DNA from: Actinomycetes bacterium
GTDB lineage: Bacteria; Actinomycetota; Actinomycetes; Propionibacteriales; Nocardioidaceae
DNA length: 64,000 nucleotides
Direction: 5' to 3'
NCBI GenBank assembly: GCA_023417775.1
Contig: JAEZEJ010000062.1
Coordinates: forward strand, 1 to 64,000
Part shown: positions 7,264 through 15,868 of the stretch, one piece after another
Layout of the letters: every line of letters starts with the position of its first letter
Numbering within the stretch: the first letter of the stretch is position 1
The notes under the pieces: model-generated
Databases searched by the model: none
Told to the model about the DNA's origin: nothing
Seen by the model: only the letters and a program-made list of their open reading frames with translations
Made by a program: the position numbers and the translations under genes

Positions 7264-8475
7264 TCACCTCGTGATGGGCTCGAACTCGCTCTCGACGAAA
7301 GGCATCGCCTGACGGAGCAATCTCGAGATTCGTCCGGCGGCAGCAACGACTTGCTGGGCGTGACTCGTGATGTCACTGCCGTACAAGCTGCGGTAGCCGA
7401 ACACCGTCAGGGCGAAGACGACCTTCCCATCGGGCCCGAAGACCGGTGCGCCGATATGACGGATCGCGTACATCCGGTCGGATCGAATCGTTTCGGGTTC
7501 GGTGTCCTCCGGGCGGAGTCCCGCGACGGCATCCTCGAGCGCCTGCAATTGATCTGGGGTGGGGTTGGCGACCGAGGCATTCGACACCGCGATGTCGAAT
7601 GCCACCTGCCGGTCGCTCATGAGTCCCAACGACCAGCCGCGCTCACGTACCCGCTGAAGGATCGCGGCGGCTTCCTCAGGGTCCTCGAAGGTCTTGTTCG
7701 CCTGCGCCAGCCATTGGGTCGAAGCTGATTCGTCCCAAGCGACCAGGTATGAGCCGATGGGCGGCGCGAAGGGAACGCGCGCGCCGACACGCGAGGGCAC
7801 TCCGTGCTCGCGGAAACTGTTGCCGACTGACGAAACGACCACCATCTCCCCGCCACGGCGCACCATCGCCAGGACCTCGAGATCGAGGGTGGTCGACAAC
7901 TCCTCCATGACGGGTCGCGCCACGGATGTCATTTGCAAGGGTTCCAGGAGACCCGCCTCGTCCCAGGCCGCCATCGAGAGCGACGAGAAGCGACCATATC
8001 CGCCACGGAAGAAGAGCAGGGGGAGCTGGTCGGATCCACCCCGGAAGTCCAGCACCTCTCCGAGTACGAAATAGTGATCGCCCGCTTCGGAGACATCTCC
8101 CAGCCGGCACTCGATCCATGCCACTGCTCCCTCGAGCACGGGAGCACCGGTGTACTCGCCCGGATGCCATCTCAGCCCTGCGAACTTGTCCTGGCCTCGG
8201 GACGCGAACTGCCGACATACCGATGCTTGGTCTGCACTGAGGATGTTCACACAGAACTTCCCGGCGGAACGGATCTTCGGGAACGATGTCGATGACCTGT
8301 CCGGCAGGAAGCCGACCAGCGGTGGGTCCATCGAGACCGAGGTGAACGATCCCACGGTCATTCCGACGGGCTCGCCCTCGTCTCCGATCGCGGTCACGAC
8401 CACGACGCCGGTGGGGAATCGTCCGAGTGTCTTGCGGAAATCAGTGGAGTCGAAGGCCAACCGTCGTGCACCCAT
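7264..8475 (-). CDS. Flavin reductase domain fused to an IclR-type effector-binding domain
   Basis: Residues 1-165 are a flavin reductase-like domain: FRKTLGRFPTGVVVVTA, GMTVGSFTSVSMDPPLVGF, FCVNIL and GDHYFVLGEVLDF are the usual flavin-binding elements. The remainder, from about 185 to 400, resembles the ligand-binding half of IclR regulators, with no helix-turn-helix. A reductase of this type delivers reduced FMN/FAD to a two-component monooxygenase. The LimB-like enzyme of the same island is the obvious candidate partner. The attached sensor domain could make reduction substrate-responsive. ATG 8475 has GAGGG upstream; ATG 8487 overlaps the preceding stop as ATGA and is an alternative. Confidence 0.8.
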   Translation of the reverse strand: MGARRLAFDSTDFRKTLGRFPTGVVVVTAIGDEGEPVGMTVGSFTSVSMDPPLVGFLPDRSSTSFPKIRSAGKFCVNILSADQASVCRQFASRGQDKFAGLRWHPGEYTGAPVLEGAVAWIECRLGDVSEAGDHYFVLGEVLDFRGGSDQLPLLFFRGGYGRFSSLSMAAWDEAGLLEPLQMTSVARPVMEELSTTLDLEVLAMVRRGGEMVVVSSVGNSFREHGVPSRVGARVPFAPPIGSYLVAWDESASTQWLAQANKTFEDPEEAAAILQRVRERGWSLGLMSDRQVAFDIAVSNASVANPTPDQLQALEDAVAGLRPEDTEPETIRSDRMYAIRHIGAPVFGPDGKVVFALTVFGYRSLYGSDITSHAQQVVAAAGRISRLLRQAMPFVESEFEPITR

Positions 8476-8483
8476 CTCCACCC

Positions 8484-9305
8484 TCATTCCCGATCTTCGC
8501 CGGTGGGCACCGCGCGTGCAGCTACGCCCTCGTAGTTGACCTCGTCGTCGGTCGCCAGCAGGCGGAAGCCACGCGCCGTCTCCATCTCTTCGAGCACATG
8601 GGCGGACAAGCCTGCGGCGCGGGCGACGAAGTTGATGGCGCGGATGATCTCGGCCGGCATGCCGATGTCGATGGCGATACACGCGATGGCGCCGTCGACA
8701 TTCATCGGGATGGGACGGCCCTTGCGTTCTTCGATCACGGTCTCCGCGGCGAGGCCCACCGCCAGCGCGTTCCCGTCGACGCCGAGTTCGAAGGCGTAGT
8801 CGATGAGCTCCTTGGCCCGCGGGTCTCCATCGGGATGCAGCGGCTGGCCGTAGCCCGGAATGCGCTCACCTCGGTCCTCGTAGTGCGTCACGAAGGCCGT
8901 TGCGGCCGCGATTGCTTCGTCGGACTTCTGGTCCACCTCACCCGAAAGGTCGGAGATGACACGCAGCAGGCCGTTGCCCATCTCAATGCCAACTCCTCCC
9001 TGGACGTCGCCGAATGTCAGAACTCCGGCTGCCACCGCGGCCTGCAACGGCGAACCACACGAGGCGACAGTCCGTGAGATCGCGGACGAAGGCGTGATGC
9101 CCCGGTCGCACGCCGAGATCATGACGGCGTTCAGAGCACGGCCCTGTGCCTGGGTGGGGAGTTCGCCCACGACCAGCAGATAGAAGACCGATGCGAAATC
9201 GGCCTCCTTGGCCAGATCCGACAAGCCGTAGCCCCTGATGCGCACGCCGGCGGCGGACGCATCCGTGATCTTGGTGTTCCAACGAGGTTCAACTGATGAA
9301 GTCAT
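8484..9305 (-). CDS. Short citrate-synthase-superfamily protein (citryl-CoA lyase-like)
   Basis: At 273 residues it is much shorter than citrate synthase (about 370-430) and matches the size of stand-alone citryl-CoA lyases and CitZ-like proteins. Visible signatures are RIRGYGLSDLAKEADF (substrate-domain opening), IPGYGQPLHPDGDPRA (the catalytic His region and the DPR box) and MNVDGAIACIAIDIG. Family members make or break the bond between acetyl-CoA and a 2-oxoacid, or cleave citryl-CoA-like thioesters. ATG 9305 has GAAGGA upstream. It sits between a P450 and the flavin reductase in one unit. With the CoA-transferase across the divergent promoter it could release acetyl-CoA from a hydroxy-tricarboxylyl- or hydroxyacyl-CoA. 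The substrate is unknown. Confidence 0.75.
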   Translation of the reverse strand: MTSSVEPRWNTKITDASAAGVRIRGYGLSDLAKEADFASVFYLLVVGELPTQAQGRALNAVMISACDRGITPSSAISRTVASCGSPLQAAVAAGVLTFGDVQGGVGIEMGNGLLRVISDLSGEVDQKSDEAIAAATAFVTHYEDRGERIPGYGQPLHPDGDPRAKELIDYAFELGVDGNALAVGLAAETVIEERKGRPIPMNVDGAIACIAIDIGMPAEIIRAINFVARAAGLSAHVLEEMETARGFRLLATDDEVNYEGVAARAVPTGEDRE

Positions 9306-9350
9306 ACCATTCCTTCGTGCGCGGTGATGTGGGATGTCGTGATGACGTGC

Positions 9351-10604
9351 TCAGGCCCGGAGACCGTCACCGAAGGCCACCGGATATGAACTCCAGTGCA
9401 ACGGTCGCGTATGGGTCGTCGCAGCCACGGGGTCGCGGCTCGGATGCGGCTGCACCTGACGTTCCATCAGTGCGTGGAACATCGCGGGAACCAGTCCGTA
9501 CGGGCGTCCTCGGCGGTTCTCGGGGCTCGCCATGATCCCGCCGGCCACCCGTTGGCCCATGCACTGGTGCATGCCGAGGCCGAAGCTCATCCCTACGGGC
9601 CGAGCACCCTTCGGTGCTTCGCGGTAGGGGTTGAACTGGTCCGCGTCCTCACCGAAGATTTCCTGGTCGTGATTCACCTTCGAGGTGTCGATATGTACCT
9701 TCTCGCCAGAATGGATCGTCACACCGCTTTGCGTCGTGAACGTCTCGGTCGCTTCGCGCAGCATGTCCGGCGACGGCGGATGCAGACGGAGCGACTCCAT
9801 GACGAATCGCTGCGCCAGTCCCTTGTCCCGCGCGAGTTTCTCACGGTCCTCGGGGTGTGAGCGGAGCCAGTCGAATGTGAGGTGCACGGTCCGCAACAGG
9901 GTCGAGGTCGAGCTGTTGCTGCCGGCCATCACGTACACGGCGATCTCGTGCATCACGGTCTCCTGACTCAGCCCAGCACGATCACCACGGGCGAGCACGG
10001 CCATGAGGACATCCTGGTTGGATCGCGGATCATCGGGCCCGTCAAGACCCGCCAGGAGCTCGCGTCGGCGAGCGATCGAGGGCCGCAGGAACTCGTGGTC
10101 GAAGATCGTGAGTGCTTCGGCGGCATCACGGCGCACATGGTCGGGGTCCTGGGTCGTGTGGGCGATCATGAGGGCTTCGGCGAAGCGACGAATCAGCCGC
10201 GCCAGGGCTCGGATGTCGTCAACACCGCGGAGGTCGATCCCCGCCGCCATCGCTGCGGTGGTGATCATCCACTCGACGCCAGTCTCCGCCAGATCGGTCT
10301 CGCCACGTGCTACCGCCGCGTCCAGGATGAGGGGGACCGTCGTCGGGAAGACCTCGTTCTCGAACGTGGAGACTGCCTTGAGCGTAAAGACCGGCGCCTC
10401 GAGCTCGCGGCGCATGCGGTGTTCCTCACCGTGCAACGTCACCAAAGACCCGTCCATGAGATGCGATCCGTCGTACAGCGCCTGCCTCAGGCTGGGTTGC
10501 TGGAGCAGTTCCGAAGCTTCCTTCCACGTGTCGACCTTGCGCACCGTGAACTGGTTCGCGGTCGCCTCGTCCAAGGGGGTGCTCCCGCCGTGTCCAGTCG
10601 TCAT
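9351..10604 (-). CDS. Cytochrome P450 (first of three)
   Basis: This soluble bacterial P450 of 417 residues has the K-helix ESLRLHPP and the heme-ligand loop FGLGMHQCMGQRV with Cys at about 348. The I-helix reads VMAGSNSSTST, so the usual acid before Thr is Asn and the Thr is Ser, which is atypical. It would insert oxygen using electrons from the ferredoxins encoded elsewhere in the island. The ATG has GGAG seven bases upstream. It heads a unit with the citryl-CoA-lyase-like, flavin reductase and lldD genes. A TetR-type palindrome lies 27 bases before the start. It is only distantly similar to the tandem P450 pair at 23.5-26.0 kb, so it probably acts on a different position or intermediate. 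Confidence 0.93.
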   Translation of the reverse strand: MTTGHGGSTPLDEATANQFTVRKVDTWKEASELLQQPSLRQALYDGSHLMDGSLVTLHGEEHRMRRELEAPVFTLKAVSTFENEVFPTTVPLILDAAVARGETDLAETGVEWMITTAAMAAGIDLRGVDDIRALARLIRRFAEALMIAHTTQDPDHVRRDAAEALTIFDHEFLRPSIARRRELLAGLDGPDDPRSNQDVLMAVLARGDRAGLSQETVMHEIAVYVMAGSNSSTSTLLRTVHLTFDWLRSHPEDREKLARDKGLAQRFVMESLRLHPPSPDMLREATETFTTQSGVTIHSGEKVHIDTSKVNHDQEIFGEDADQFNPYREAPKGARPVGMSFGLGMHQCMGQRVAGGIMASPENRRGRPYGLVPAMFHALMERQVQPHPSRDPVAATTHTRPLHWSSYPVAFGDGLRA

Positions 10605-10630
10605 GATCTCACTCCGTCGGTCACATTTAC

Positions 10631-10642
10631 GAATGATCGTTC
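10631..10642. promoter_or_regulatory. Operator A (GAATGATCGTTC), P450 promoter
   Basis: Imperfect palindrome centred on GA|TC, with right half-site TCGTTC, 27 bases before the P450 start. It belongs to the contiguous (no-spacer) class shared with sites B, E and G of the island. TetR-family dimers bind such palindromes. Binding here is inferred from recurrence. Confidence 0.65.
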
Positions 10643-10752
10643 ACCTCATGAAATACATCACAGGCCCCTTTGTCAACAGCCCCTCGCTTCCGTCCCGTCA
10701 ACTCGACGGCACCCTTGACCCGATCCGGGCACCCCCCTACTCTGACGTTTAC

Positions 10753-10764
10753 GATCGATCGTTT
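10753..10764. promoter_or_regulatory. Operator B (GATCGATCGTTT), CoA-transferase promoter
   Basis: The palindrome lies immediately before the AGGAG ribosome-binding site of the CoA-transferase gene (start 10776). Within it ACGATCGATCGT (10751-10762) is a perfect 12-base palindrome. A repressor bound here would block transcription initiation or early elongation. Confidence 0.65.
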
Positions 10765-10775
10765 AGGAGAGTCGA

Positions 10776-11981
10776 ATGTCACGACCGTTGACCGGTATCC
10801 GCGTGCTCGAAGTAGGCCAGTACATCGCCGCTCCCTACTGCGGGATGCTGCTGGCGGACCAAGGCGCTGAAGTGATCAAGGTCGAACGTGCAGGCGTTGG
10901 GGACCCTCGTCGTCACTACGATCCTCTGTACGAGAAGGACGGCCGCTCCATGAGCGGCGGTTTCATCGGCTACAACCGCAACAAGAAGAGTGTGTCGATC
11001 AATCTCTCCACCCCCGAAGGGGTCGAACTGTTTCGCGAGCTGGCGGACACCGCGGACGTCATCGTCGAGAATCTGCGTCCCGGAGCCATGTCCAAGTACG
11101 GCATCGATTACGAGGACCTGAAGAAGACCAATCCCGGCCTCGTCTATTGCGCCATCAGCGGCTTCGGTCGCATGGAGGGCCACGAGGGACCGCTGACCGG
11201 CCAGCGCGCCTTCGACGCGACTGTTCAGGCCATGTCCGGATTCGCCTCGGTCGTCGGCCACCCCGGCGGCGGCCCGACCCTGGGTTCGGCGGCGATGGCA
11301 GATATCTACACGGGCGTGTTCGGTGCGCTCGCCATAGGTTTCGCGCTCATCGGACGCCAGACGACCGGCCATGGCACGTTCATCGATCAAGCCATGTACG
11401 ACACCATGGTGTCGCTCGTCGAACGCCCCATGCTGTTGCACTCGCTCACCGGATACGAACCGAAGCCGGGAATCGACCTCTACTCCCCCCTGGGCATCAT
11501 CGAGGCGAAGGACGGCGCGGTCACGATGGTCGTCCCGACCGACGAGATGTGGAAGCGATTCTGCACCGCACTCGGCCGTGAAGACCTCCTCTCCGATCCC
11601 CGAGTCGCGACCACGCTCCAACGCGCCGAGCAGTTCCATCACGTGATCAAGCCCGAGGCCGAGAAATGGACGCTGCAGCACACGCGCGATGAGGTTGTCG
11701 AACACTTTGCAGCCATCGGGCTGCCCGTAGGCGCCGTACGCACCATCAGCGAGGTCTACCGGGACGACCAGACCGCGGCACGCCAGATCATCTTCACCAT
11801 CGAAGACCCGGCGATCGGTTCGGTACCGACGGTGCGGACACCGCTGTTGTACTCCGACTACGACCTCCCCGGCACCGTTCCACCACCATCGCTGGGCGAG
11901 CACAACGAAGCCGTCTACTCGGACCTGCTGGGAATCACGCCGGAGAAGCTGGCTGCCCTGGGCCAGGACGGCGTGATCTGA
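10776..11981 (+). CDS. Class III (CaiB/BaiF family) CoA-transferase
   Basis: The 401-residue protein has the family opening LTGIRVLEVGQYIAAPYCGMLLADQGAEVIKVE, the RNKKSVSINL strand, and AAMADIYTGVFG containing the catalytic Asp (about residue 177) that forms the acyl anhydride. It would move CoA from a donor thioester such as succinyl-CoA to a carboxylic-acid intermediate. AGGAG lies six bases before the ATG. It is the only gene of the island between lldD and tetR on the plus strand, divergent from the P450 unit across a 171-base region with two operator palindromes, and is closed by a hairpin terminator. Together with the CoA ligase at 12.9-14.8 kb it gives the island two independent ways to activate acids. 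Confidence 0.9.
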   Translation: MSRPLTGIRVLEVGQYIAAPYCGMLLADQGAEVIKVERAGVGDPRRHYDPLYEKDGRSMSGGFIGYNRNKKSVSINLSTPEGVELFRELADTADVIVENLRPGAMSKYGIDYEDLKKTNPGLVYCAISGFGRMEGHEGPLTGQRAFDATVQAMSGFASVVGHPGGGPTLGSAAMADIYTGVFGALAIGFALIGRQTTGHGTFIDQAMYDTMVSLVERPMLLHSLTGYEPKPGIDLYSPLGIIEAKDGAVTMVVPTDEMWKRFCTALGREDLLSDPRVATTLQRAEQFHHVIKPEAEKWTLQHTRDEVVEHFAAIGLPVGAVRTISEVYRDDQTAARQIIFTIEDPAIGSVPTVRTPLLYSDYDLPGTVPPPSLGEHNEAVYSDLLGITPEKLAALGQDGVI

Positions 11982-11997
11982 CCTCGATCACAGCGCA

Positions 11998-12031
11998 GGA
12001 GCCGATCATCACCCACGTGATGGTCGGCTCC
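11998..12031. terminator. Bidirectional terminator hairpin
   Basis: Two 14-base arms (GGAGCCGATCATCA and TGATGGTCGGCTCC) pair around a six-base loop, with one G-U-type mismatch. The hairpin lies between the convergent CoA-transferase and SDR genes and could end transcription from both. Confidence 0.7.
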
Positions 12032-12062
12032 CCTCCATCCTGCAGGCCGAACGCCGGATGGA

Positions 12063-12899
12063 TCAATGCTCGTCGTCGCTGTTGATCGGGCTCGGGACGA
12101 GCGCCCCACCGTTGACGAACAAAGTCTGGCCTGAGACGTACGACGCATCGGGACTGGCCAGGAAAGCCACCACGGAAGCGATCTCGTGCGGTCGACCGAC
12201 CCGTCGCAGCGGCGTTCGCGCCGCCACGACCCTGCGTTGCTCGTGCGGAGCACGCCCGTTGGCCTGGGCGATGTCATCGGTCATCTCGGTGGCGAAGAAT
12301 CCCGGACCCACTGCGTTGACCCGGATGCCGTCCGGCCCCAGCTCCATGGCCAGCGAGGCCGTCAAACCCATCACTCCCGCCTTGGAGGCGGAGTAGGCCG
12401 CTTGGCCCGGGCTGCCCAGGGCGGCACGACTGCTGAGATTGACGATGGCTCCCCCACCGGCCGAGATCATTCCCGGCGCAAAGACGCGAGAGGTGTGGAA
12501 CATCGAACCGAGATTGACATCGATCAGCTGACGCCATTGTTCGTCGGTCGCTTCGATGAGCCGCGCGTCCCGAGTGATTCCAGCATTGTTCACCAAGACC
12601 GTCACGGTGCCGAACTGCTCGGCGACCTCGTCGCGAAGCGCTTCCACGGCTGCCGGGTCGGCCACGTCACATCCGAATGCCACGGCCGATCCCCCGGCTT
12701 CTCGGACCGCCTGCACGACCGGACGACACGAGTCCGCGTGCAGATCGACGGCGGCAACCTGCGCTCCTTCTGCTGCCAAGCGCCGAACCGTTGCCGCGCC
12801 CAGGCCGCGGGCAGCACCGGTGACGAGCGCGCGCGAACCACGAAGCCGGTCCTCGAAGCGCACCTGCGGCGCTCCGGCCTGGTCTCGATCACCTGGCAT
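12063..12899 (-). CDS. Short-chain dehydrogenase/reductase (FabG-like)
   Basis: This classical SDR has ALVTGAARGLGAAT for nucleotide binding, an Asp after the second strand (AVDLHAD) that favours NAD(H), NNAG, the catalytic Ser in NLSSRAAL and the YSASK Tyr-Lys pair. It ends with a GQTLFVNGG strand common to 3-oxoacyl reductases and hydroxyacyl-CoA dehydrogenases. Its start overlaps the end of the CoA ligase gene by 11 bases, and it is the last gene of the long liv-led unit. A dehydrogenase step on an alcohol or 3-hydroxyacyl-CoA intermediate fits the pathway; the actual substrate cannot be read from sequence. Confidence 0.88.
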   Translation of the reverse strand: MPGDRDQAGAPQVRFEDRLRGSRALVTGAARGLGAATVRRLAAEGAQVAAVDLHADSCRPVVQAVREAGGSAVAFGCDVADPAAVEALRDEVAEQFGTVTVLVNNAGITRDARLIEATDEQWRQLIDVNLGSMFHTSRVFAPGMISAGGGAIVNLSSRAALGSPGQAAYSASKAGVMGLTASLAMELGPDGIRVNAVGPGFFATEMTDDIAQANGRAPHEQRRVVAARTPLRRVGRPHEIASVVAFLASPDASYVSGQTLFVNGGALVPSPINSDDEH

Positions 12900-14784
12900 T
12901 GCTCAACTCCGATCTGATCTGATCGATCACCGCAGGATCCTCAATGGTCGACGGCGGACGAACCTCGCGTCGGTCGACCAGGTCACGCAATACGCCGCGC
13001 AGGATCTTGCCCGACCGCGTCTTCGGGAGGGCACGGACGAACTCGACATCCCGGAACGAGACGACGGCGCCGATCTGTTCACGGACGAGCTGCACGAGCT
13101 CGTCACGCAGGATGTCCAGATCCACGTCAGGCGCGTCCTTGACGATCACGAACCCCCGTGGCAACTGCCCTTTGAGGGAATCCTCGACTCCCACCACGGC
13201 CGTCTCCGTCACCCAGGGATGACGCGAGAGCACCCCCTCGATCGCTCCGGTCGACAGACGATGCCCCGCGACGTTGATGACATCGTCGGTCCGGCCCATG
13301 ACGTACAGATAGCCGTCGTCGTCGAGACGTCCTCCATCACCGGTCGCGTAGAACCCCTCGTGGGCGCTCATGTACGACGAGAGGAAGCGATCATCGTCCC
13401 CCCACACGGTCAGCAGTGATCCCGGAGGAAGCGGCAACTTCAGGCAGATGTCGCCTTCTTCCCCCGCCGGCAGCTCCACACCGGAAGGACCGAGGATGCG
13501 GACGTCGAATCCGGGGACGCGCAACGACGGCGAGCCGACTTTAATCGGTGATGGCGCCAGCCCGCGCAGATTAGCCGCGATCGGCCAGCCGGTCTCGGTC
13601 TGCCACCAGTTGTCGACCACCGGCAGGCCCAGCAGCGACGTCAGCCACTCCTGGGTGGCCGGGTCGAGCCGCTCCCCCGCGAGGAACACGTTCCGCAACG
13701 AACTCAGATCGTGGTCGCCCACGAACCGCCCCTCCGGATCGACACGTCGGACAGCACGCATCGCCGTAGGAGCCGTGAAGAACGCGTTAACGCCATGACG
13801 TTCGACGAGACGCCAGAACTGGCCCGCATCGGGAGTGCCGACCGGCTTGCCCTCGTAGAGAATCGTGGTCGCCCCCGCGATGAGCGGCGCGTAGACGATG
13901 TACGAGTGGCCGACGACCCAGCCGATGTCCGACGCGGCCCACATGACGTCCCCGGCCCGGATGTCGAAGATGTTGTTGATCGACCACATCATCGCCACCG
14001 CGTGGCCGCCGTTGTCGCGGACCACACCCTTGGGTTTCGCGGTCGTTCCCGACGTGTAGAGGATGTACAGCGCATCGGTCGAAGCGACGTCGACGCAGGC
14101 CGCCGGCACGAGCTTTCCCGATTCGAGGAAGTCGTCCCAGGCGATGTCCCGTCCCGCACGCAACGGTGCCGGCGATATCGGGCGTTGCACCACGACGCAT
14201 GGAACCTCCGGCGCCCCGGCCAACTCGAGCGCTTCGTCGAGCAGCGGCTTGTAGTCGATGGTCCGGTCCGGTTCGAGGCCGCACGAAGCGGAGACGATCA
14301 AGGACGGGTGTGCGTCCTCGATACGCGCTGCCAACTCCCGCGCAGCGAAGCCACCGAACACGACCGAATGAATTGCGCCCAAGCGAGCACACGCCAGCAT
14401 CGTTACGGCGGCCTCGGGGATCATCGGCATGTAGATCAGGACGCGGTCGCCATAACCGACCCCCTGTTCCGCCATGGCACCGGCGCACGCGGTCACCGAT
14501 TCCAGGAGTTCTGCGTATGTGATCGATGTCGTCGCCGACGAGACCGGACTCTCGTGGACGATCGCGAGGCGATCGCCGTGGCCGGCCGCGACATGACGAT
14601 CGACGGCGTTGAAGCAGGTGTTGAGACGACCGTCGGGAAACCACCGCTGGAAGGGTGGCTCCGCGTCGCTGAGTGCGCGGGTCGGCGGCTGACTCCAGTC
14701 GATGAGCTCGGCCGCCCGCAGCCAGAACTGCTCAGGATGGTCGATGCTGTCCCGCCAGAGATTCTCATGGGTGTCGTGAGTCAT
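12889..14784 (-). CDS. Acyl-CoA synthetase of the acetyl/propionyl-CoA synthetase (Acs/PrpE) type
   Basis: The ANL-family ligase of 631 residues shows the N-terminal Acs-type cap (FWLRAAELIDWSQPP), YILYTSGTTAKPKGVV for ATP, DNWWQTETGWPI, YATGDGG and the C-terminal PKTRSGKILRG with the adenylating Lys. The overall layout is that of PrpE-like propionyl-CoA synthetases, which act on short-chain or branched carboxylates. ATG 14784 is set by AGGA six bases upstream; the open frame beyond it is not conserved in character. It is co-transcribed with two SDRs, a small orphan protein and the Liv importer. It probably activates the imported acid or a short cleavage product. Confidence 0.9.
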   Translation of the reverse strand: MTHDTHENLWRDSIDHPEQFWLRAAELIDWSQPPTRALSDAEPPFQRWFPDGRLNTCFNAVDRHVAAGHGDRLAIVHESPVSSATTSITYAELLESVTACAGAMAEQGVGYGDRVLIYMPMIPEAAVTMLACARLGAIHSVVFGGFAARELAARIEDAHPSLIVSASCGLEPDRTIDYKPLLDEALELAGAPEVPCVVVQRPISPAPLRAGRDIAWDDFLESGKLVPAACVDVASTDALYILYTSGTTAKPKGVVRDNGGHAVAMMWSINNIFDIRAGDVMWAASDIGWVVGHSYIVYAPLIAGATTILYEGKPVGTPDAGQFWRLVERHGVNAFFTAPTAMRAVRRVDPEGRFVGDHDLSSLRNVFLAGERLDPATQEWLTSLLGLPVVDNWWQTETGWPIAANLRGLAPSPIKVGSPSLRVPGFDVRILGPSGVELPAGEEGDICLKLPLPPGSLLTVWGDDDRFLSSYMSAHEGFYATGDGGRLDDDGYLYVMGRTDDVINVAGHRLSTGAIEGVLSRHPWVTETAVVGVEDSLKGQLPRGFVIVKDAPDVDLDILRDELVQLVREQIGAVVSFRDVEFVRALPKTRSGKILRGVLRDLVDRREVRPPSTIEDPAVIDQIRSELSNAR

Positions 14785-14798
14785 CGGTCCTCGGCTCC

Positions 14799-15113
14799 TC
14801 AGACGCGGACGACGTGGGCCTGGATCCAGCCGGCGGCCATATCCACCCAGCCCTGGGACGAGGCATACGTCATCATCGTGCCGAACTCGTTCGGATCGGC
14901 CGGCGGTCGCCCGGATAGCGCTTCCCGGCACAACCACGCACCATCAAGCCGCACATCATCACCGTGCAGGGCACCGACGCCATTCGCGGTCAATACCTGC
15001 TCGACCGCTTCGTCCGTCGCATCCTTGTCCACCAGGACTTCGAGTCGGCTGCAATCGGCTGCATCGACCAACTCGACCGACGCCTCCGGGACCACCTGAA
15101 CCTTGACCTGCAT
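14799..15113 (-). CDS. Small hypothetical protein between SDR and CoA-ligase genes
   Basis: This 104-residue protein is not one I recognise. It starts MQVKVQVVPEASVELVDAAD and ends with SSQGWVDMAAGWIQAHVVRV. It has no signal peptide, membrane segment or Cys cluster. It has a central DDVRLDGAWLCREAL segment and reads as a compact alpha/beta protein. ATG 15113 is eight bases after AAGGAG; ATG 15119 and GTG 15122 overlap the preceding stop and are too close to that signal. Its position inside a tightly packed catabolic operon, with 14 bases to the ligase gene, suggests a role tied to the same pathway, perhaps as a small enzyme or accessory subunit. No function can be assigned. Confidence 0.7.
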   Translation of the reverse strand: MQVKVQVVPEASVELVDAADCSRLEVLVDKDATDEAVEQVLTANGVGALHGDDVRLDGAWLCREALSGRPPADPNEFGTMMTYASSQGWVDMAAGWIQAHVVRV

Positions 15114-15118
15114 CCCCA

Positions 15119-15868
15119 TCACTCCTTGTCCAGCGGCAGCCCGAGAATGCTCGCGCCTCCGTCTACCGGGATGACCGCTCCTGTCACATACGAGAAACCG
15201 TCGCCCACGACCTGCTCGACGACCTCACCGATCTCGCCCGGCTGGCCATACCTGGCCATCGGGACTCGCGCCCGCACGATGTCTTCGGACTGCAGGCCCA
15301 GGTCTCTGGCCCGGCGGCTCAATTCGGTGTCGATGAACCCGGGTGCGACGGCATTCACGCGAACCGCGTCCGCGGCCCACTCGACCGCGAGATGACGCAC
15401 CAACGAGTTGAGCGCCCCCTTGGCCGCACCGTAGGCTGTCCGATTCTCTAAGGCCATACTCCCCGAGTACGAGGAGATCACCACGATGCTCAGGGGGCCG
15501 TTGCGCTGTGCGTGAGCCGCCCGCGCCGTCTCCATCACGCCGGTGAGGTTGACGCCCAGGACAGTGTCCCAGTCCTCACGCGGGAGCGAAGCCAAAGGCC
15601 CGGGGATGTTCATCCCCGCATTCGGAACGCATCCGACGAGCCGGCGGCCACCTGCGGTTGCTGCTGTGACGGCCCGATCGATGTCATCGCGCACCGTCAC
15701 GTCACCGATGAGGTACTCGACGTCGTCGATCGGCGCCGACGGTTCACTTCGGTCGAGCGACACGACGTGCCGCCCGTGGTTCACGAGCGACTCGACGATC
15801 GCTGCACCAATTCCCTGGCTGCCTCCGGTGACGACGACCGCGCCACGCAGCTCGCTCTCAGAGGGCAT
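15119..15868 (-). CDS. Short-chain dehydrogenase/reductase
   Basis: This second SDR of the unit, 249 residues long, has AVVVTGGSQGIGAAIVESL for the cofactor, SLDRSEPS after strand two, PNAGMN instead of the usual NNAG, a Ser in VISSYSGSM and YGAAK in place of YSASK. It ends with VTGAVIPVDGG. The Tyr-Lys pair is retained, so it should be active. ATG 15868 overlaps the end of the LivF gene by 11 bases. It probably oxidises a secondary or ring alcohol produced by one of the oxygenases; this is inferred from context. Confidence 0.87.
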   Translation of the reverse strand: MPSESELRGAVVVTGGSQGIGAAIVESLVNHGRHVVSLDRSEPSAPIDDVEYLIGDVTVRDDIDRAVTAATAGGRRLVGCVPNAGMNIPGPLASLPREDWDTVLGVNLTGVMETARAAHAQRNGPLSIVVISSYSGSMALENRTAYGAAKGALNSLVRHLAVEWAADAVRVNAVAPGFIDTELSRRARDLGLQSEDIVRARVPMARYGQPGEIGEVVEQVVGDGFSYVTGAVIPVDGGASILGLPLDKE

